DNA of 33,682 bases. It comes from Fusicatenibacter sp. GTDB taxonomy: Bacteria > Bacillota > Clostridia > Lachnospirales > Lachnospiraceae. The notes below the pieces were generated by a model. It did no database searches, was not told the DNA's origin, and saw only the letters and a list, made by a program, of their open reading frames with translations. The translations under genes were made by a program, and so were the position numbers. Shown one piece after another: positions 16,895 through 26,414 of this stretch (within the stretch, counting starts at the first letter, position 1; the number at the start of each line of letters is the position of its first letter). The DNA is taken from assembly GCA_022766945.1 (NCBI GenBank), contig JALEOU010000047.1, positions 1-33,682 on the forward strand. Direction: 5' to 3'.

Positions 16895-16923
16895 TTGCGA
16901 AAGATCGCCGTGTTCGCTATAAT
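16895..16923 (+). promoter_or_regulatory. Promoter of addBA
   Basis: TTGCGA (16895-16900), a 17-bp spacer and TATAAT (16918-16923). About 45 bp of leader runs to the AAAGGAG (16965-16971) before addB. Confidence 0.7.
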
Positions 16924-16975
16924 AGATGGCAGAATGAGCCCAAATATGATCGGACAGGAAATGGAAAGGAGTATT

Positions 16976-19900
16976 ATGGCATTACAGTTTATTATGGGAA
17001 ATTCCGGAGCCGGAAAGTCCTGGTATGGATATCATGATATGATCCAAAAGGCGATGGAGCACCCGGAGCGCACCTATCTGATTGTGGTTCCGGAGCAGTT
17101 TACGATGCAGACACAGAAGGAACTGGTATCGATGCATCCGGCAGGCGGGATACTCAATATCGATGTACTGAGTTTTCAAAGACTTGCCTATCGTATTTTT
17201 GGAGAGACCGGAGGGAGTCTTTGCCCGCTCCTGGGCGAAACCGGCAAGAATCTTGTGGTAAAACGGATTGCACAGGAAAAGAAAAAGGAACTGGAAGTAC
17301 TTGGAAGTACGATGAAAAAGACGGGTGCGGTTTCCCAGATGAAATCGTTGATTTCAGAGCTGAAACAGTATCAGATTGCTCCCTCGGAACTGGAAATGTG
17401 GGCAGAAAAGAGCGGACCCAAGAAGCTGCTTGCGGCCAAGCTTCGGGATGTGGAGACCGTCTACCGTGCGTTTGACGAGTATCTGGCAAACCGTTATGTG
17501 ACAGCGGAGGACGTACTGGAAGTGCTTGCAGGAAAACTGGAGGAATCCCGGTGGATCCGCTCTTGCGAAGTGCTTGTGGATGGATTTACCGGTTTCACAC
17601 CGGTGCAGATCAAAGTCCTGCAGAAACTGTTCTGCCTGTGCCCCAAAGTGGCAGTGACCGTCATCATGGATGAGCGGGAGGATCCCTACGGAAAAATATT
17701 GCCTCACCAGCTGTTTGCCATGAGCAGGAGAATGGTGCGCCAGCTGACGGACGCGGCCCTGGAGGCAAAGTGTGAGCTCTTAAGTGAGATTCGGGTGAAA
17801 AGATCAGAAAAGAGCAGATTTCGGCCCGGATCTGCCCTGGATTATCTGGAACAGAATCTTTTTCGCTACAAAACAAAGCCTTATTGTGGTGAGCAGCAGG
17901 AAATTTATCTGAGAGTGATGAGAAATCCCAGGGAAGAGCTGGAAGATACCGTGCGGCAGATCCGACGGATGGTACGTGAGCAGAATATGAGATATAAGGA
18001 TTTTGCGGTACTCACCGGAGACTTGTCTTCCTATGGAACTTATGCGCGGGAAATCTTCGGAGCGTGCGGGATCCCCTGCTTTGTGGATGAGAAGCGTTCG
18101 GTACTGATGAATCCACTGGTGGAATTTCTGCGCTCAGCGGTGGACCTTGTGCTTTGCGGTTTTACTTACGAAAGTGTTTTCCGCTACCTTCGCTGCGGGC
18201 TGTCGGATTTTACACGTGAGGAGATTGACAAACTGGAAAATTACTGCATTGCCCTTGGCATTCGTGGGAAGAAGGCCTATGAGGAAAAATGGACGCGGAC
18301 GTACCGGGGACAAAAGCCGGATGAGATTGTGGAGATCAACGCTTTGCGAGAGCGTTTCTGTGAGGAAATATGCGAATTTGCCGATGGAATTTCGGGGCGG
18401 GGACGGACGGTATTGGAGAGAACCAGAGCCTTGTATGAGCTGATGGAGAAAAACCGGATTCAGGAAAAAATCGCTGCTCATGAGCAGGAATTTGAGCGCA
18501 TGCAGAATGCAGCTATGGCAAAAGAGTATGCTCAGATCTATGGCATTGTGATCGAACTGCTGGATAAGATGGCGGAGGTGCTCTCCGATGAGCAGCTGTC
18601 GCTTGCGGAATATCAGGAAATCCTGGAAGCGGGTTTTGCAGAGACTTCTGTGGGTGTGATTCCGCCGGCGGTAGATCAGGTGCTTGTGGGAGACAATGAG
18701 CGCACGAGACTAAAAGAGATCAAAGTCCTGTTCTTTGTGGGTGTCAATGAGGGCTTGATTCCCAGAAGAGGGGCATCAGGGGGCATTCTCTCGGAACTTG
18801 ACCGGGAGGAACTGGAAAAAGCCGATGCGCATCTTTCGCCGAATGCGAGGGAGGAGATGTATATGCAGCGCTTTCACCTTTACCGGAATCTCACAAAACC
18901 GTCAGAAAAGCTGTATCTGTCTTTTGCGAGAAGCAGCGCATCCGGGGAAGCACTCACGCCGTCCTATCTGATCGGTACGATACGGTCTCTGTTTGCGGAT
19001 CTTGAGCTTGTGGATATGGAGAAAGCGGCGGATCCCGAAGAGATTCTGGAACTTCCAAAGGAAGGAGAGTCTGTTTTTCTGGAGGGACTTTTAAAGGCGG
19101 CAGACGGGTGCCAGGAGCCGCTGTTTGAGGAATTGTACCGATGGTATCTGGCGCACCCCGAAGCTGGTGTCCCTGTGGATACGTACCGGAAAGCAGCATT
19201 TTTTTCACCGGGGGAAGGCATCATCGGCAAAAGTGCGGCGGCTGCACTGTACGGACAGACGCTGACGAACAGCGCCACACGCCTGGAGAAATATGCTGCC
19301 TGCGCGTTTGCGCACTTTATGGAGTATGGTCTTAGGATCCAGGAGAGGGAGCATTATGAATTTAAGTCTGCGGACATGGGCACGGTGATGCATGAGGCGC
19401 TGGAGAGCTTTGCCGGAAAACTCGAAAAAAGCGGGAGCAGCTGGAGGGATATGGACGAGTCACTTCGCGACCGCCTGATTGAAGAGAGCGTACATGAAGT
19501 GATGGAGGATTATGGAAATACGGTGTTTCAGAGCAGCGGCAGAAACCGTTATATGATTAACCGGGTGACGCGGATTCTGAAGCGGACCATCTGGGCGTTG
19601 CAGGAACAGGTGAAGAGGGGAAGTTTTGAACCAGGCGCATTTGAAGTTTCCTTCGCTATGGAGGAATCGCTCTCAGCGATCAATATCGCACTCTCGGACC
19701 AGGAGAAAATCCGGCTGCGGGGGCGCATCGACCGGTTGGATTTATGTGAGACAGAGGACAAGGTATACGTGAAAATCATTGACTACAAATCCGGCAATAC
19801 TTCTCTGGATCTGGTGGCACTGTACTATGGGCTGCAGATTCAACTGGCGGTGTATCTGGATGCGGCAGTAGAACTGGAACAGAAGAAACACCCCGAGAAA

Positions 19901-20461
19901 CAGGTAGAGCCTGCCGGCGTGTTCTATTATCACATTTCCGATCCCATGCTGGAACAAAAAGAGGGAGAAACCGATGAAGAATGGGGACGGCGTATGCTGT
20001 CTGCACTGAAGATGGATGGACTGGTAAACAAAAATCAGGAAGTGGCGGAGCTTCTGGACAAAACACTCTGCGAGGGCAGCACCTCTGATATTATTCCGGT
20101 CGGGCGCAGGAAGGACGGCAGATACACTTCGTATTCCAAAGTGGCGGATGCAGAAGAATTTGACACGATCCGGGAATATACGAGATTGAAGATCCGGGAA
20201 CTTGGCCGGGGGATTCTTGACGGGGACACCAGTGTTTCTCCCTATCAGCTGGGGATGCGCACAGCCTGTGCGTATTGTCCTTATCACGGAATCTGTGGTT
20301 TTGATCAGAAGATTCCGGGGTATCAGTATCGGAAATTATCCGGTATGGATACGGATGTGCTGCTTCAGGCTATGCGCGAGGCAGCCAAAGGTGCGTCGGC
20401 GGAAAGAGAAAGTACAGCAGGTGGGTCAGCACCCTCCGGAAAGGAGCTCTCATGTCAGTGA
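16976..20461 (+). CDS. addB: AddB, nuclease/helicase-like subunit of the AddAB double-strand break repair enzyme
   Basis: 1161 residues, the normal AddB length. The ATG at 16976 is chosen over a longer reading because AAAGGAG (16965-16971) and the standard AddB start (Ala-Leu-Gln-Phe then GNSGAGKS, 8-15) agree. AddB has an inactivated helicase fold and a C-terminal RecB-type nuclease that cuts the 5' strand at DNA breaks. The nuclease motif IIDYKSGN has Asp936 and Lys938. Four cysteines, C776 and C1098-X2-C1101-X5-C1107, reproduce the iron-sulfur staple of AddB. The gene overlaps addA by about 10 bp, so translation is coupled and subunits are made in equal amounts. Confidence 0.96.
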   Translation: MALQFIMGNSGAGKSWYGYHDMIQKAMEHPERTYLIVVPEQFTMQTQKELVSMHPAGGILNIDVLSFQRLAYRIFGETGGSLCPLLGETGKNLVVKRIAQEKKKELEVLGSTMKKTGAVSQMKSLISELKQYQIAPSELEMWAEKSGPKKLLAAKLRDVETVYRAFDEYLANRYVTAEDVLEVLAGKLEESRWIRSCEVLVDGFTGFTPVQIKVLQKLFCLCPKVAVTVIMDEREDPYGKILPHQLFAMSRRMVRQLTDAALEAKCELLSEIRVKRSEKSRFRPGSALDYLEQNLFRYKTKPYCGEQQEIYLRVMRNPREELEDTVRQIRRMVREQNMRYKDFAVLTGDLSSYGTYAREIFGACGIPCFVDEKRSVLMNPLVEFLRSAVDLVLCGFTYESVFRYLRCGLSDFTREEIDKLENYCIALGIRGKKAYEEKWTRTYRGQKPDEIVEINALRERFCEEICEFADGISGRGRTVLERTRALYELMEKNRIQEKIAAHEQEFERMQNAAMAKEYAQIYGIVIELLDKMAEVLSDEQLSLAEYQEILEAGFAETSVGVIPPAVDQVLVGDNERTRLKEIKVLFFVGVNEGLIPRRGASGGILSELDREELEKADAHLSPNAREEMYMQRFHLYRNLTKPSEKLYLSFARSSASGEALTPSYLIGTIRSLFADLELVDMEKAADPEEILELPKEGESVFLEGLLKAADGCQEPLFEELYRWYLAHPEAGVPVDTYRKAAFFSPGEGIIGKSAAAALYGQTLTNSATRLEKYAACAFAHFMEYGLRIQEREHYEFKSADMGTVMHEALESFAGKLEKSGSSWRDMDESLRDRLIEESVHEVMEDYGNTVFQSSGRNRYMINRVTRILKRTIWALQEQVKRGSFEPGAFEVSFAMEESLSAINIALSDQEKIRLRGRIDRLDLCETEDKVYVKIIDYKSGNTSLDLVALYYGLQIQLAVYLDAAVELEQKKHPEKQVEPAGVFYYHISDPMLEQKEGETDEEWGRRMLSALKMDGLVNKNQEVAELLDKTLCEGSTSDIIPVGRRKDGRYTSYSKVADAEEFDTIREYTRLKIRELGRGILDGDTSVSPYQLGMRTACAYCPYHGICGFDQKIPGYQYRKLSGMDTDVLLQAMREAAKGASAERESTAGGSAPSGKELSCQ

Positions 20462-23400
20462 AATGGACACCGGAACAACAGCAGGTGATTGAACTGCGCG
20501 GCCGTAATCTGCTGGTCAGCGCAGCTGCCGGATCCGGAAAGACAGCCGTATTGGTGGAACGAATCCTGGCAATGATTAAGGATCCGGTTCATCCTATCGA
20601 TATTGATCAGCTGCTGGTAGTGACCTTTACGAGAGCAGCCGCCGGAGAGATGAAGGAGCGAATCGGACGTGCTCTGGCGGAGAGCATGGAGAAGGATCCG
20701 GAAAATGTACATCTGCAGAGACAGCAGACATTGCTGCACCATGCGCAGATCAGTACCATTCACGGATTCTGTTCCAGCGTAATCCGGAATTATTTCCAGC
20801 TGATCGATCTGGATCCGGTTTACCGTATGGCGGATGAAGGTGAGATGAAGCTGATGAAAAGTGATATCGCGGGCAGCGTCATCGAAGATGCCTACGCTTC
20901 GGAAAATCCGGAATTTCTGAATTTTGTGGAATGTTATGCCTCAGGTAAGACGGATGGACAGATTGATGATCTGATTCTTCGGATGCATGAATTTTCCATG
21001 AGTTATCCATGGCCCGAAGAATGGCTGGATGACTGTTGTAAAGCCTATGAAATCACGGATGCGGGCGAACTGTGCAAAAGCTCCTGGATGGAGGCTCTGA
21101 TAGAAGAGACCAGAAGGAATCTGGAAGGAATTCTGATCCGTATCAGGGAGAACAGGAAAACAGCACAGAAACCGGAAGGACCTTACATGTATGATGTTAT
21201 GCTCGCGGAGGATGAACATCAGGTGGAAGTGCTTCTGGAAAAGCAGCAGTTTGACGAGCTGGTGGAGGCATTTTCCGCTCTGGAATTCCCGGTTCTCTCC
21301 AGAAAAAAAGATCCGACGGTGAGTGATGCACTGCGGGAGCAGGTAAAACAGGAACGGGATCAGTGTAAAAAACTGCTCAAAGGTCTTTGGGAACAGTTTT
21401 TTGCGAAAAACAGTGCACAGATTGTGCGGGAACTGGAAATCTGCCGTGGTCCGATCAAAGTTCTCGTAGAACTGACCAAAGAATTTGGACGCCGTTTTGC
21501 CGGACAGAAGCGAAGCAAGAACATCATGGATTTCTCTGATCTGGAACATTTTGCGCTGGAGATCCTGGTAAGGAAAGAGAACGGAAAGCTGGTACGGACA
21601 GAAGCGGCAAAGGAACTATCCCGACAGTTCTGTGAGATTATGACGGACGAATACCAGGACAGCAATTTTATTCAGGAGGCGCTTCTTCTGGCGGTATCCG
21701 GGGAGGAAGAGGGAAGGCTGAACCGGTTTATGGTGGGAGATATCAAACAGAGTATCTATGGCTTCCGTCTGGCGCGGCCCGAGCTTTTCCTGGAAAAGTA
21801 TCAGACCTATTCGCCGGAAGACGGGAAGCAGCAGAGGATCGATCTTTACCGGAATTTCCGCAGCAGAGCGGAGGTTCTTGAAACGGCAAACGCAGTATTT
21901 CGCCGGATCATGTGTAAAGAGCTTGGCGGTATTGTGTACGATGAACGGGCGCGGCTGTATCCGGGGGCAAAATTCCCCCAAAAGGAAGAGACATCCGGCA
22001 GTGAAGTATCTGAGGGAAATTCTTTTGATCCGTCCTATGAGACGGAGCTGATTCTTCTGGATCGGGAGGATCCGGATCTGGAGGATGACAGGGATAAGGA
22101 AGCGCTGATGGAACTGGAAGCGTCTGTTGTGGCAGAGAGAATCCGCCGGATGGTCGGCGTGGAACAGATAACGGATACAAAGACCGGACAGTATCGCCCG
22201 GTGGAGTATGGGGACATCGTAATTCTTCTCCGCACTGTCAGCGGATGGGGGGAGACCTTTCAGAGGGTGCTGCAGTCAGAAGGAATCCCTGTGCATACAA
22301 CTTCCAGAACGGGATATTTTTCTGCCATAGAGGTGGTCACGGTTTTGAATTATCTTCATATCTGTGACAATCCCAGACAGGAGATCCCGTTCACCGCGAT
22401 TCTGCGCTCCCCGATTGTCGGATGCACAGATGAAGACCTGGCGAAAATCCGCTGTGTGGAAAAAGAGCTGAAAATTTACGAGGCCTGTGGAAAGTATGCA
22501 GTATCCGGAGAGGATCCGATATTGCGGGAACGCCTTTCGAAATTTCTGAATCAGCTGGAACAGGTGCGAAGCCGTGTGCCCTACACACCGATTCATGAGC
22601 TGATAACACAGATCCTGGATCTTACCGGATATGAAGGTTATGCTTCTGCCATGCCGGGCGGCAGGCAGCGTCGGGCGAATCTGCAGATGCTGGTGGAAAA
22701 GGCCGTAGAATTTGAAAGCACCAGCTATCGTGGGTTGTTCAATTTTATCCGTTATATGGAGCAGCTGCAAAAATACGAGGTGGATTTTGGAGAGGTAAAC
22801 ATTTACGGTGAGAGCGCCGATACAGTGCGCATTATGAGCATCCATAAGAGCAAAGGTCTGGAATTTCCGGTAGTCTTTCTATCGGGAACCGGGAAGAAGT
22901 TCAACCAGATGGACAGCCGGGCTTCTCTCGTGCTTCACTCAGGATTTGGCATCGGAGCGGATGCGATTGACCCGATTCGACGTGTGAAAGCTCCCACACT
23001 GCGCAAGCAGGTCATCCGGCAGGCAATGCAGAGGGAAAATCTGGCGGAGGAAGAAAGAGTTCTCTATGTGGCAATGACCCGTGCAAAGGAAAAGATGATT
23101 CTGACCGGGATCGTGTCAAAGCTGGAGAAGAAAGTGAGCGAATGCGCATCCCTTGCAGGATGGAAAGAGGAAGTGCTGCCCTATCAGACCATCATCAGCG
23201 CGACAAGCTATCTGGACTGGCTTCTGAGCGCGTTTTCCAAAAGCAGCTGTTTTTGGGGACTCTACCAGGCGTACGATGTGCCGGTGCCGGAAAATTGCCG
23301 CCTGTCGGCAGACCCGCTTCCGGTTACGATTCAGATCGCGGAGCCGGGGCGTCTTGTGGAGGAGGAGCTGCTAAGAGGGATGGAACAGAAAGTCCGTGAG

Positions 23401-24204
23401 GAAAAAATCAAAAACCTTTCCCTCGAACCAGGTGAGAAGGAAGGTCTCGCAAGACTGATTGAGGAACGGTTTGGCTATCGGTATCCTTATGAACAGCTGC
23501 AGAACCTTCCGGTCAAAATGACGGTTTCTTTGCTGAAGCAGTCAGAACGGGAAGAGAGCGAAATGGGCATGGAATTATATCCGCCGACAGAGGTCGTGCC
23601 GATCCTTCCGTCATTTGTAAAAAAGGATCACCCGGAGCTTCTGAAAGGGGCGGACAGGGGAACAGCGTATCACAGATTTCTGGAATGTCTTGATTATAGC
23701 CATGCAGGAAGCATCCGGGAACTGAGAGAACAGCTGGCGATGCTGGTGGAAGAGGGAAGGGTAAATCAGGAAGAGGCAGACTGCATTTACCTGAAATCCA
23801 TTGCCGCCTTTGTCTCAAGCGGGATTGGAAGACGGATGAAGCATGCCTTTGAAAAGGGAGTCCTTCACAGAGAACAGCCCTTTGTGATGGAAGTGTCCGC
23901 GGCGGAGGCAGATCCGTCTTACCCATTGGAAGAAAAGATACTGGTACAGGGAATCATTGATGCCTGGTTTCCGGAAGCGGATGGCCTTGTCCTTGTGGAC
24001 TACAAGACAGACCGTGTGACAGACGGCACCGGATGGATGCTCATAGACCGATATGAGAAACAGCTTGCTTACTACAGGGAAGCGCTGGAGCGTCTGACAG
24101 GACGGACGGTCAGGGAACAGTACCTTTATTCGTTCTCGCTCGGAAAAGAGCTTCGGCTCGGAAATGGATCAGATCAGAAGCCAAAGATGCAGGAAAATGA
24201 ATAA
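20452..24204 (+). CDS. addA: AddA, helicase-nuclease subunit of AddAB
   Basis: 1250 residues. It is a UvrD/Rep superfamily 1A 3'-5' helicase fused to a RecB-type nuclease. It unwinds and resects DNA ends to load RecA, pausing at Chi. Motifs: Walker A AAAGSGKT (24-31), TFTRAAAGEMKERI (motif Ia), a Walker B-like TDEYQDSN, GDIKQSIYGFR, IHKSKGLEFPVVF and YVAMTRAKEKM. In the C-terminal nuclease, VDYKTDR has Asp1183 and Lys1185. The ATG lies inside the end of addB, the usual arrangement. The gene ends 40 bp before a hairpin that also contains the ribosome site of the spore-protein gene, so some read-through into that gene is possible. Confidence 0.96.
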   Translation: MSVKWTPEQQQVIELRGRNLLVSAAAGSGKTAVLVERILAMIKDPVHPIDIDQLLVVTFTRAAAGEMKERIGRALAESMEKDPENVHLQRQQTLLHHAQISTIHGFCSSVIRNYFQLIDLDPVYRMADEGEMKLMKSDIAGSVIEDAYASENPEFLNFVECYASGKTDGQIDDLILRMHEFSMSYPWPEEWLDDCCKAYEITDAGELCKSSWMEALIEETRRNLEGILIRIRENRKTAQKPEGPYMYDVMLAEDEHQVEVLLEKQQFDELVEAFSALEFPVLSRKKDPTVSDALREQVKQERDQCKKLLKGLWEQFFAKNSAQIVRELEICRGPIKVLVELTKEFGRRFAGQKRSKNIMDFSDLEHFALEILVRKENGKLVRTEAAKELSRQFCEIMTDEYQDSNFIQEALLLAVSGEEEGRLNRFMVGDIKQSIYGFRLARPELFLEKYQTYSPEDGKQQRIDLYRNFRSRAEVLETANAVFRRIMCKELGGIVYDERARLYPGAKFPQKEETSGSEVSEGNSFDPSYETELILLDREDPDLEDDRDKEALMELEASVVAERIRRMVGVEQITDTKTGQYRPVEYGDIVILLRTVSGWGETFQRVLQSEGIPVHTTSRTGYFSAIEVVTVLNYLHICDNPRQEIPFTAILRSPIVGCTDEDLAKIRCVEKELKIYEACGKYAVSGEDPILRERLSKFLNQLEQVRSRVPYTPIHELITQILDLTGYEGYASAMPGGRQRRANLQMLVEKAVEFESTSYRGLFNFIRYMEQLQKYEVDFGEVNIYGESADTVRIMSIHKSKGLEFPVVFLSGTGKKFNQMDSRASLVLHSGFGIGADAIDPIRRVKAPTLRKQVIRQAMQRENLAEEERVLYVAMTRAKEKMILTGIVSKLEKKVSECASLAGWKEEVLPYQTIISATSYLDWLLSAFSKSSCFWGLYQAYDVPVPENCRLSADPLPVTIQIAEPGRLVEEELLRGMEQKVREEKIKNLSLEPGEKEGLARLIEERFGYRYPYEQLQNLPVKMTVSLLKQSEREESEMGMELYPPTEVVPILPSFVKKDHPELLKGADRGTAYHRFLECLDYSHAGSIRELREQLAMLVEEGRVNQEEADCIYLKSIAAFVSSGIGRRMKHAFEKGVLHREQPFVMEVSAAEADPSYPLEEKILVQGIIDAWFPEADGLVLVDYKTDRVTDGTGWMLIDRYEKQLAYYREALERLTGRTVREQYLYSFSLGKELRLGNGSDQKPKMQENE

Positions 24205-24219
24205 TCCGCAGAAAAACAG

Positions 24220-24266
24220 GCCACACTCCTTAAAAGGTACAGGATGTACAAGGAAAGGAGTGTGGC
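24220..24266 (+). promoter_or_regulatory. Perfect 12-bp hairpin that contains the ribosome site of the spore-protein gene
   Basis: GCCACACTCCTT (24220-24231) is the exact complement of AAGGAGTGTGGC (24255-24266), with a 23-base loop. The AAGGAG of the next gene lies in the right arm. The structure can either end addA (weak T-run after it, TTATCTT) or hide the ribosome site in long transcripts. Confidence 0.6.
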
Positions 24267-24273
24267 TTATCTT

Positions 24274-24471
24274 ATGTCAGAAAAGAAAAAGACCGATCTG
24301 TCCAATCTGACCCCGGAGGAAGTGATGAAATATGAAATCGCCGCCGAGCTGGGCCTTCTGGACCGGGTCCTGGATGACGGATGGAAATCACTGACAGCCA
24401 AAGAAACAGGACGCATTGGCGGACTTGTCACAAGAAGAAAAAAAGAGATGGGTAAAAAAACGGAACCGTAA
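24274..24471 (+). CDS. Alpha/beta-type small acid-soluble spore protein
   Basis: 65 residues from the ATG at 24274. The conserved core is present: MKYEIAAELGLLDRVLDDGW, then LTAKETGRIGG, the two helix segments that bind spore DNA and protect it from UV and heat. It departs from textbook SspA in ending with a basic KKEMGKK tail and having IGG instead of the usual motif, closer to SspF-type variants. AAAGGAG (24254-24260) lies 13 bases before this ATG. An in-frame ATG at 24244 with AAAAGG (24232-24237) would add ten residues and cannot be excluded. Expression is expected late in the forespore under sigma-G, but I cannot identify a sigma-G promoter by eye. Confidence 0.8.
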   Translation: MSEKKKTDLSNLTPEEVMKYEIAAELGLLDRVLDDGWKSLTAKETGRIGGLVTRRKKEMGKKTEP

Positions 24472-24486
24472 TCCGGCAGCTGAAAG

Positions 24487-24527
24487 AGAGATGGACAAAC
24501 AGCTCAGACGTTTGTCTGTCTCTTTTT
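24487..24527 (+). terminator. Rho-independent terminator of the spore-protein gene
   Basis: AGAGATGGACAAAC (24487-24500) pairs over 14 bp with GTTTGTCTGTCTCT (24510-24523), with two G.U pairs, then TTTTT. The T-run merges with the start of a solo repeat end (24521-24561). Confidence 0.9.
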
Positions 24528-24561
24528 GCACAGTTGTTTCGTGTTTTACCTAGACAGTAGC
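24521..24561 (+). repeat. Solo end of the palindromic element, degenerate
   Basis: CTTTTTGCACAGTTGTTTC followed by GTG and CTAGACAGTAGC. It aligns with the complement of the left arm of the 3971-4169 element, which ends in CTGAACAGTAAC, with several substitutions in the terminal 12 bp. Confidence 0.5.
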
Positions 24562-24565
24562 CTCG

Positions 24566-24635
24566 AATTGAATGCCATTAAATTATTTAATGAAACACGA
24601 TTGACAATCCTGAAACTATTTAGTAAAATTCAATT
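24566..24635 (+). promoter_or_regulatory. Promoter with upstream palindrome before the DUF5060/DUF4038 gene
   Basis: TTGACA (24601-24606), a 17-bp spacer and TAAAAT (24624-24629). Ending 8 bp upstream of the -35 is the perfect palindrome CATTAAAT-T-ATTTAATG (24576-24592). An outer inverted pair, AATTGAAT (24566-24573) and ATTCAATT (24628-24635), brackets the whole promoter. This suggests a dedicated sugar-responsive regulator, not identified here. Confidence 0.6.
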
Positions 24636-24718
24636 GATGGATCTCTTTCATGGGATGGCCAGAAAAAAAGTATTACACGTATATTTTCAGAATTGAAAAG
24701 GAAAGGTGATTTCTTCAT

Positions 24719-26275
24719 ATGTTACAATCTTATACCAGGACAGCTGACCGATACGGAATTATGGAATTCGTTTTTGAGGGCCCTTCCGAGGGCAATCCCT
24801 TCCGGGAGCAGTGGCTTCGCGGAAAAATGTCTGCATCCGGTGAGGAAAAAGAGGCGGAAGGCTTTTATGACGGAGATGGGGTCTATCGGATCCGGTTTAT
24901 GCCGTCTTACGAAGGTACATACGAATGCAGCGTGCTTACCAGCTGGGGCGAAGAGGAAAAAGTGACTGTTTCGGTCGGCGCGCCGAAAGAAAACTGTCAC
25001 GGGCCGGTACGGGTGGCAGATACCTACCATTTTGCATACGATGACGGGCAAGAATATTATCCCATGGGAACCACCTGCTATGTGTGGGAACTTCAGAGCC
25101 GGGAAGTGCAGGAAGAGACTTACCAAAGTCTTGCATCCTCTCCGTTTAATAAAATGCGCTTCTGCATTTTCCCGAAACATTACGTCTATAATTTAAAAGA
25201 ACCGGCAGGCTATCCTTTTGAAATCCGGGAAAATTCTCCCTGGAAGCCGGAGGATTTTGACGACGCATTTTTTGCAAATGTACCGAAAAATATGTACGGC
25301 GGAATCGATGCCATGATTGAAAATCCCAATGAAGTCTGGGATTTCTCACGCCCAAACCCGGCATATTTTGCCCATATTGAGAACTGCATCGCCCGCCTTG
25401 GTGAGATGGGAATTCAGGCAGACCTGATTCTGGTTCATCCCTATGACCGCTGGGGCTTTTCGCGGATGAATCTGGAACAGCAGAATGAGTATCTGCGTTA
25501 TGTGGTGAACCGTTTCTCTGCATATCACAATGTGTGGTGGGCTATGGCAAATGAATATGACCTGTTCCGCTGGAAAACAATCGCTGAGTGGGAAGCAAAC
25601 GCAGCGGTTGTATGCAGACAGGATCCCTACCGTCATCTGCGCTCGATTCACAACTGTGTGACAATGTACGATCACTCAAAGGGATGGATCACACACTGCA
25701 GCATTCAGCGGATAGATTTGTACCGAACAGCAGAAAACGTGGAGATCTGGCGGCCCCAGTACAAAAAGCCCTGCGTGCTGGATGAAATCGCCTATGATGG
25801 AAATCTGCCGCATGGCTGGGGAAATATCAGCGGTGAGGAGATGACGCGCCGGTTCTGGGAAGCCTATACCCGCGGAGGCTACGGACAGCACGGGGAAACC
25901 TATGAAAATGAAAATGGTGTAATCTGGTGGTCTCACGGCGGAACATTAAAAGGAAGCAGCCCGGAGCGTCTGGCATTTCTGATGCAGATCATGGAAGAAA
26001 ACGGCGGATACATGGCACCGCTGCCCGCATCCTTCGATGAAACCTGCTGCACCAATGTGTCGGTTGGTTCTCATCCGAAAAAAGCATGCATCCTGTATTA
26101 CTATGGAGCTAACCGCCCCTGCCGCAGATTCTTCCGTTATCCGGATCAGACCTTCGATGTGAAGATCATTGATACCTGGAATATGACGGTGACTGCCGCA
26201 GGCCGTCATACAGGAGATTTCACCATAGAACTGCCGTCCAGGCCGTACATAGCCATCCGCCTGACGGCTGTTTGA
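24719..26275 (+). CDS. Glycoside-hydrolase-like protein with DUF5060, DUF4038 and a C-terminal DUF5605-like domain
   Basis: 518 residues, no signal peptide, so cytoplasmic. The N-terminal 90 residues (EFVFEGPSEGNPF... and YEGTYECSV) look like a DUF5060 beta-sandwich. Residues about 100-430 form a TIM barrel of the DUF4038 type, related to apiosidase and similar GH140-like enzymes: FNKMRFCIFPKHYVYN, IQADLILVHPYDRWGF, WWAMANEYD (likely acid/base Glu) and VLDEIAYDGNLPHGWG (likely nucleophile Glu). The last about 85 residues fit DUF5605. Such proteins cleave decorated plant-glycan side chains; the substrate here is unknown. GGAAAGG precedes the ATG. It is a one-gene unit and no transporter sits next to it. 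Confidence 0.8.
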   Translation: MLQSYTRTADRYGIMEFVFEGPSEGNPFREQWLRGKMSASGEEKEAEGFYDGDGVYRIRFMPSYEGTYECSVLTSWGEEEKVTVSVGAPKENCHGPVRVADTYHFAYDDGQEYYPMGTTCYVWELQSREVQEETYQSLASSPFNKMRFCIFPKHYVYNLKEPAGYPFEIRENSPWKPEDFDDAFFANVPKNMYGGIDAMIENPNEVWDFSRPNPAYFAHIENCIARLGEMGIQADLILVHPYDRWGFSRMNLEQQNEYLRYVVNRFSAYHNVWWAMANEYDLFRWKTIAEWEANAAVVCRQDPYRHLRSIHNCVTMYDHSKGWITHCSIQRIDLYRTAENVEIWRPQYKKPCVLDEIAYDGNLPHGWGNISGEEMTRRFWEAYTRGGYGQHGETYENENGVIWWSHGGTLKGSSPERLAFLMQIMEENGGYMAPLPASFDETCCTNVSVGSHPKKACILYYYGANRPCRRFFRYPDQTFDVKIIDTWNMTVTAAGRHTGDFTIELPSRPYIAIRLTAV

Positions 26276-26313
26276 GTGGTAAGTGCGTTTTTTAAGGGTC
26301 TGCTTACGAGGTA

Positions 26314-26355
26314 CTATTTTTGCACAGCTGTTTCGTGGAATCTCTGAACAGTAAC
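26314..26355 (+). repeat. Solo end of the palindromic element
   Basis: CTATTTTTGCACAGCTG, then TTTCGTGG and the perfect terminal CTGAACAGTAAC (26344-26355). It matches the complement of the left arm of the full copy at 3971-4169. The next bases (ATGCTGTG) differ from those beside the other copies, which sets the outer boundary of the element. Confidence 0.6.
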
Positions 26356-26382
26356 ATGCTGTGAAAAAAATGATTAAAAAAC

Positions 26383-26411
26383 TTGACTTTTACGAAAACG
26401 TATGATATATT
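26383..26411 (+). promoter_or_regulatory. Promoter of rplJ-rplL
   Basis: TTGACT (26383-26388), a 17-bp spacer and TATATT (26406-26411). It starts 27 bp after a solo repeat end. Confidence 0.8.
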
Positions 26412-26414
26412 ACG

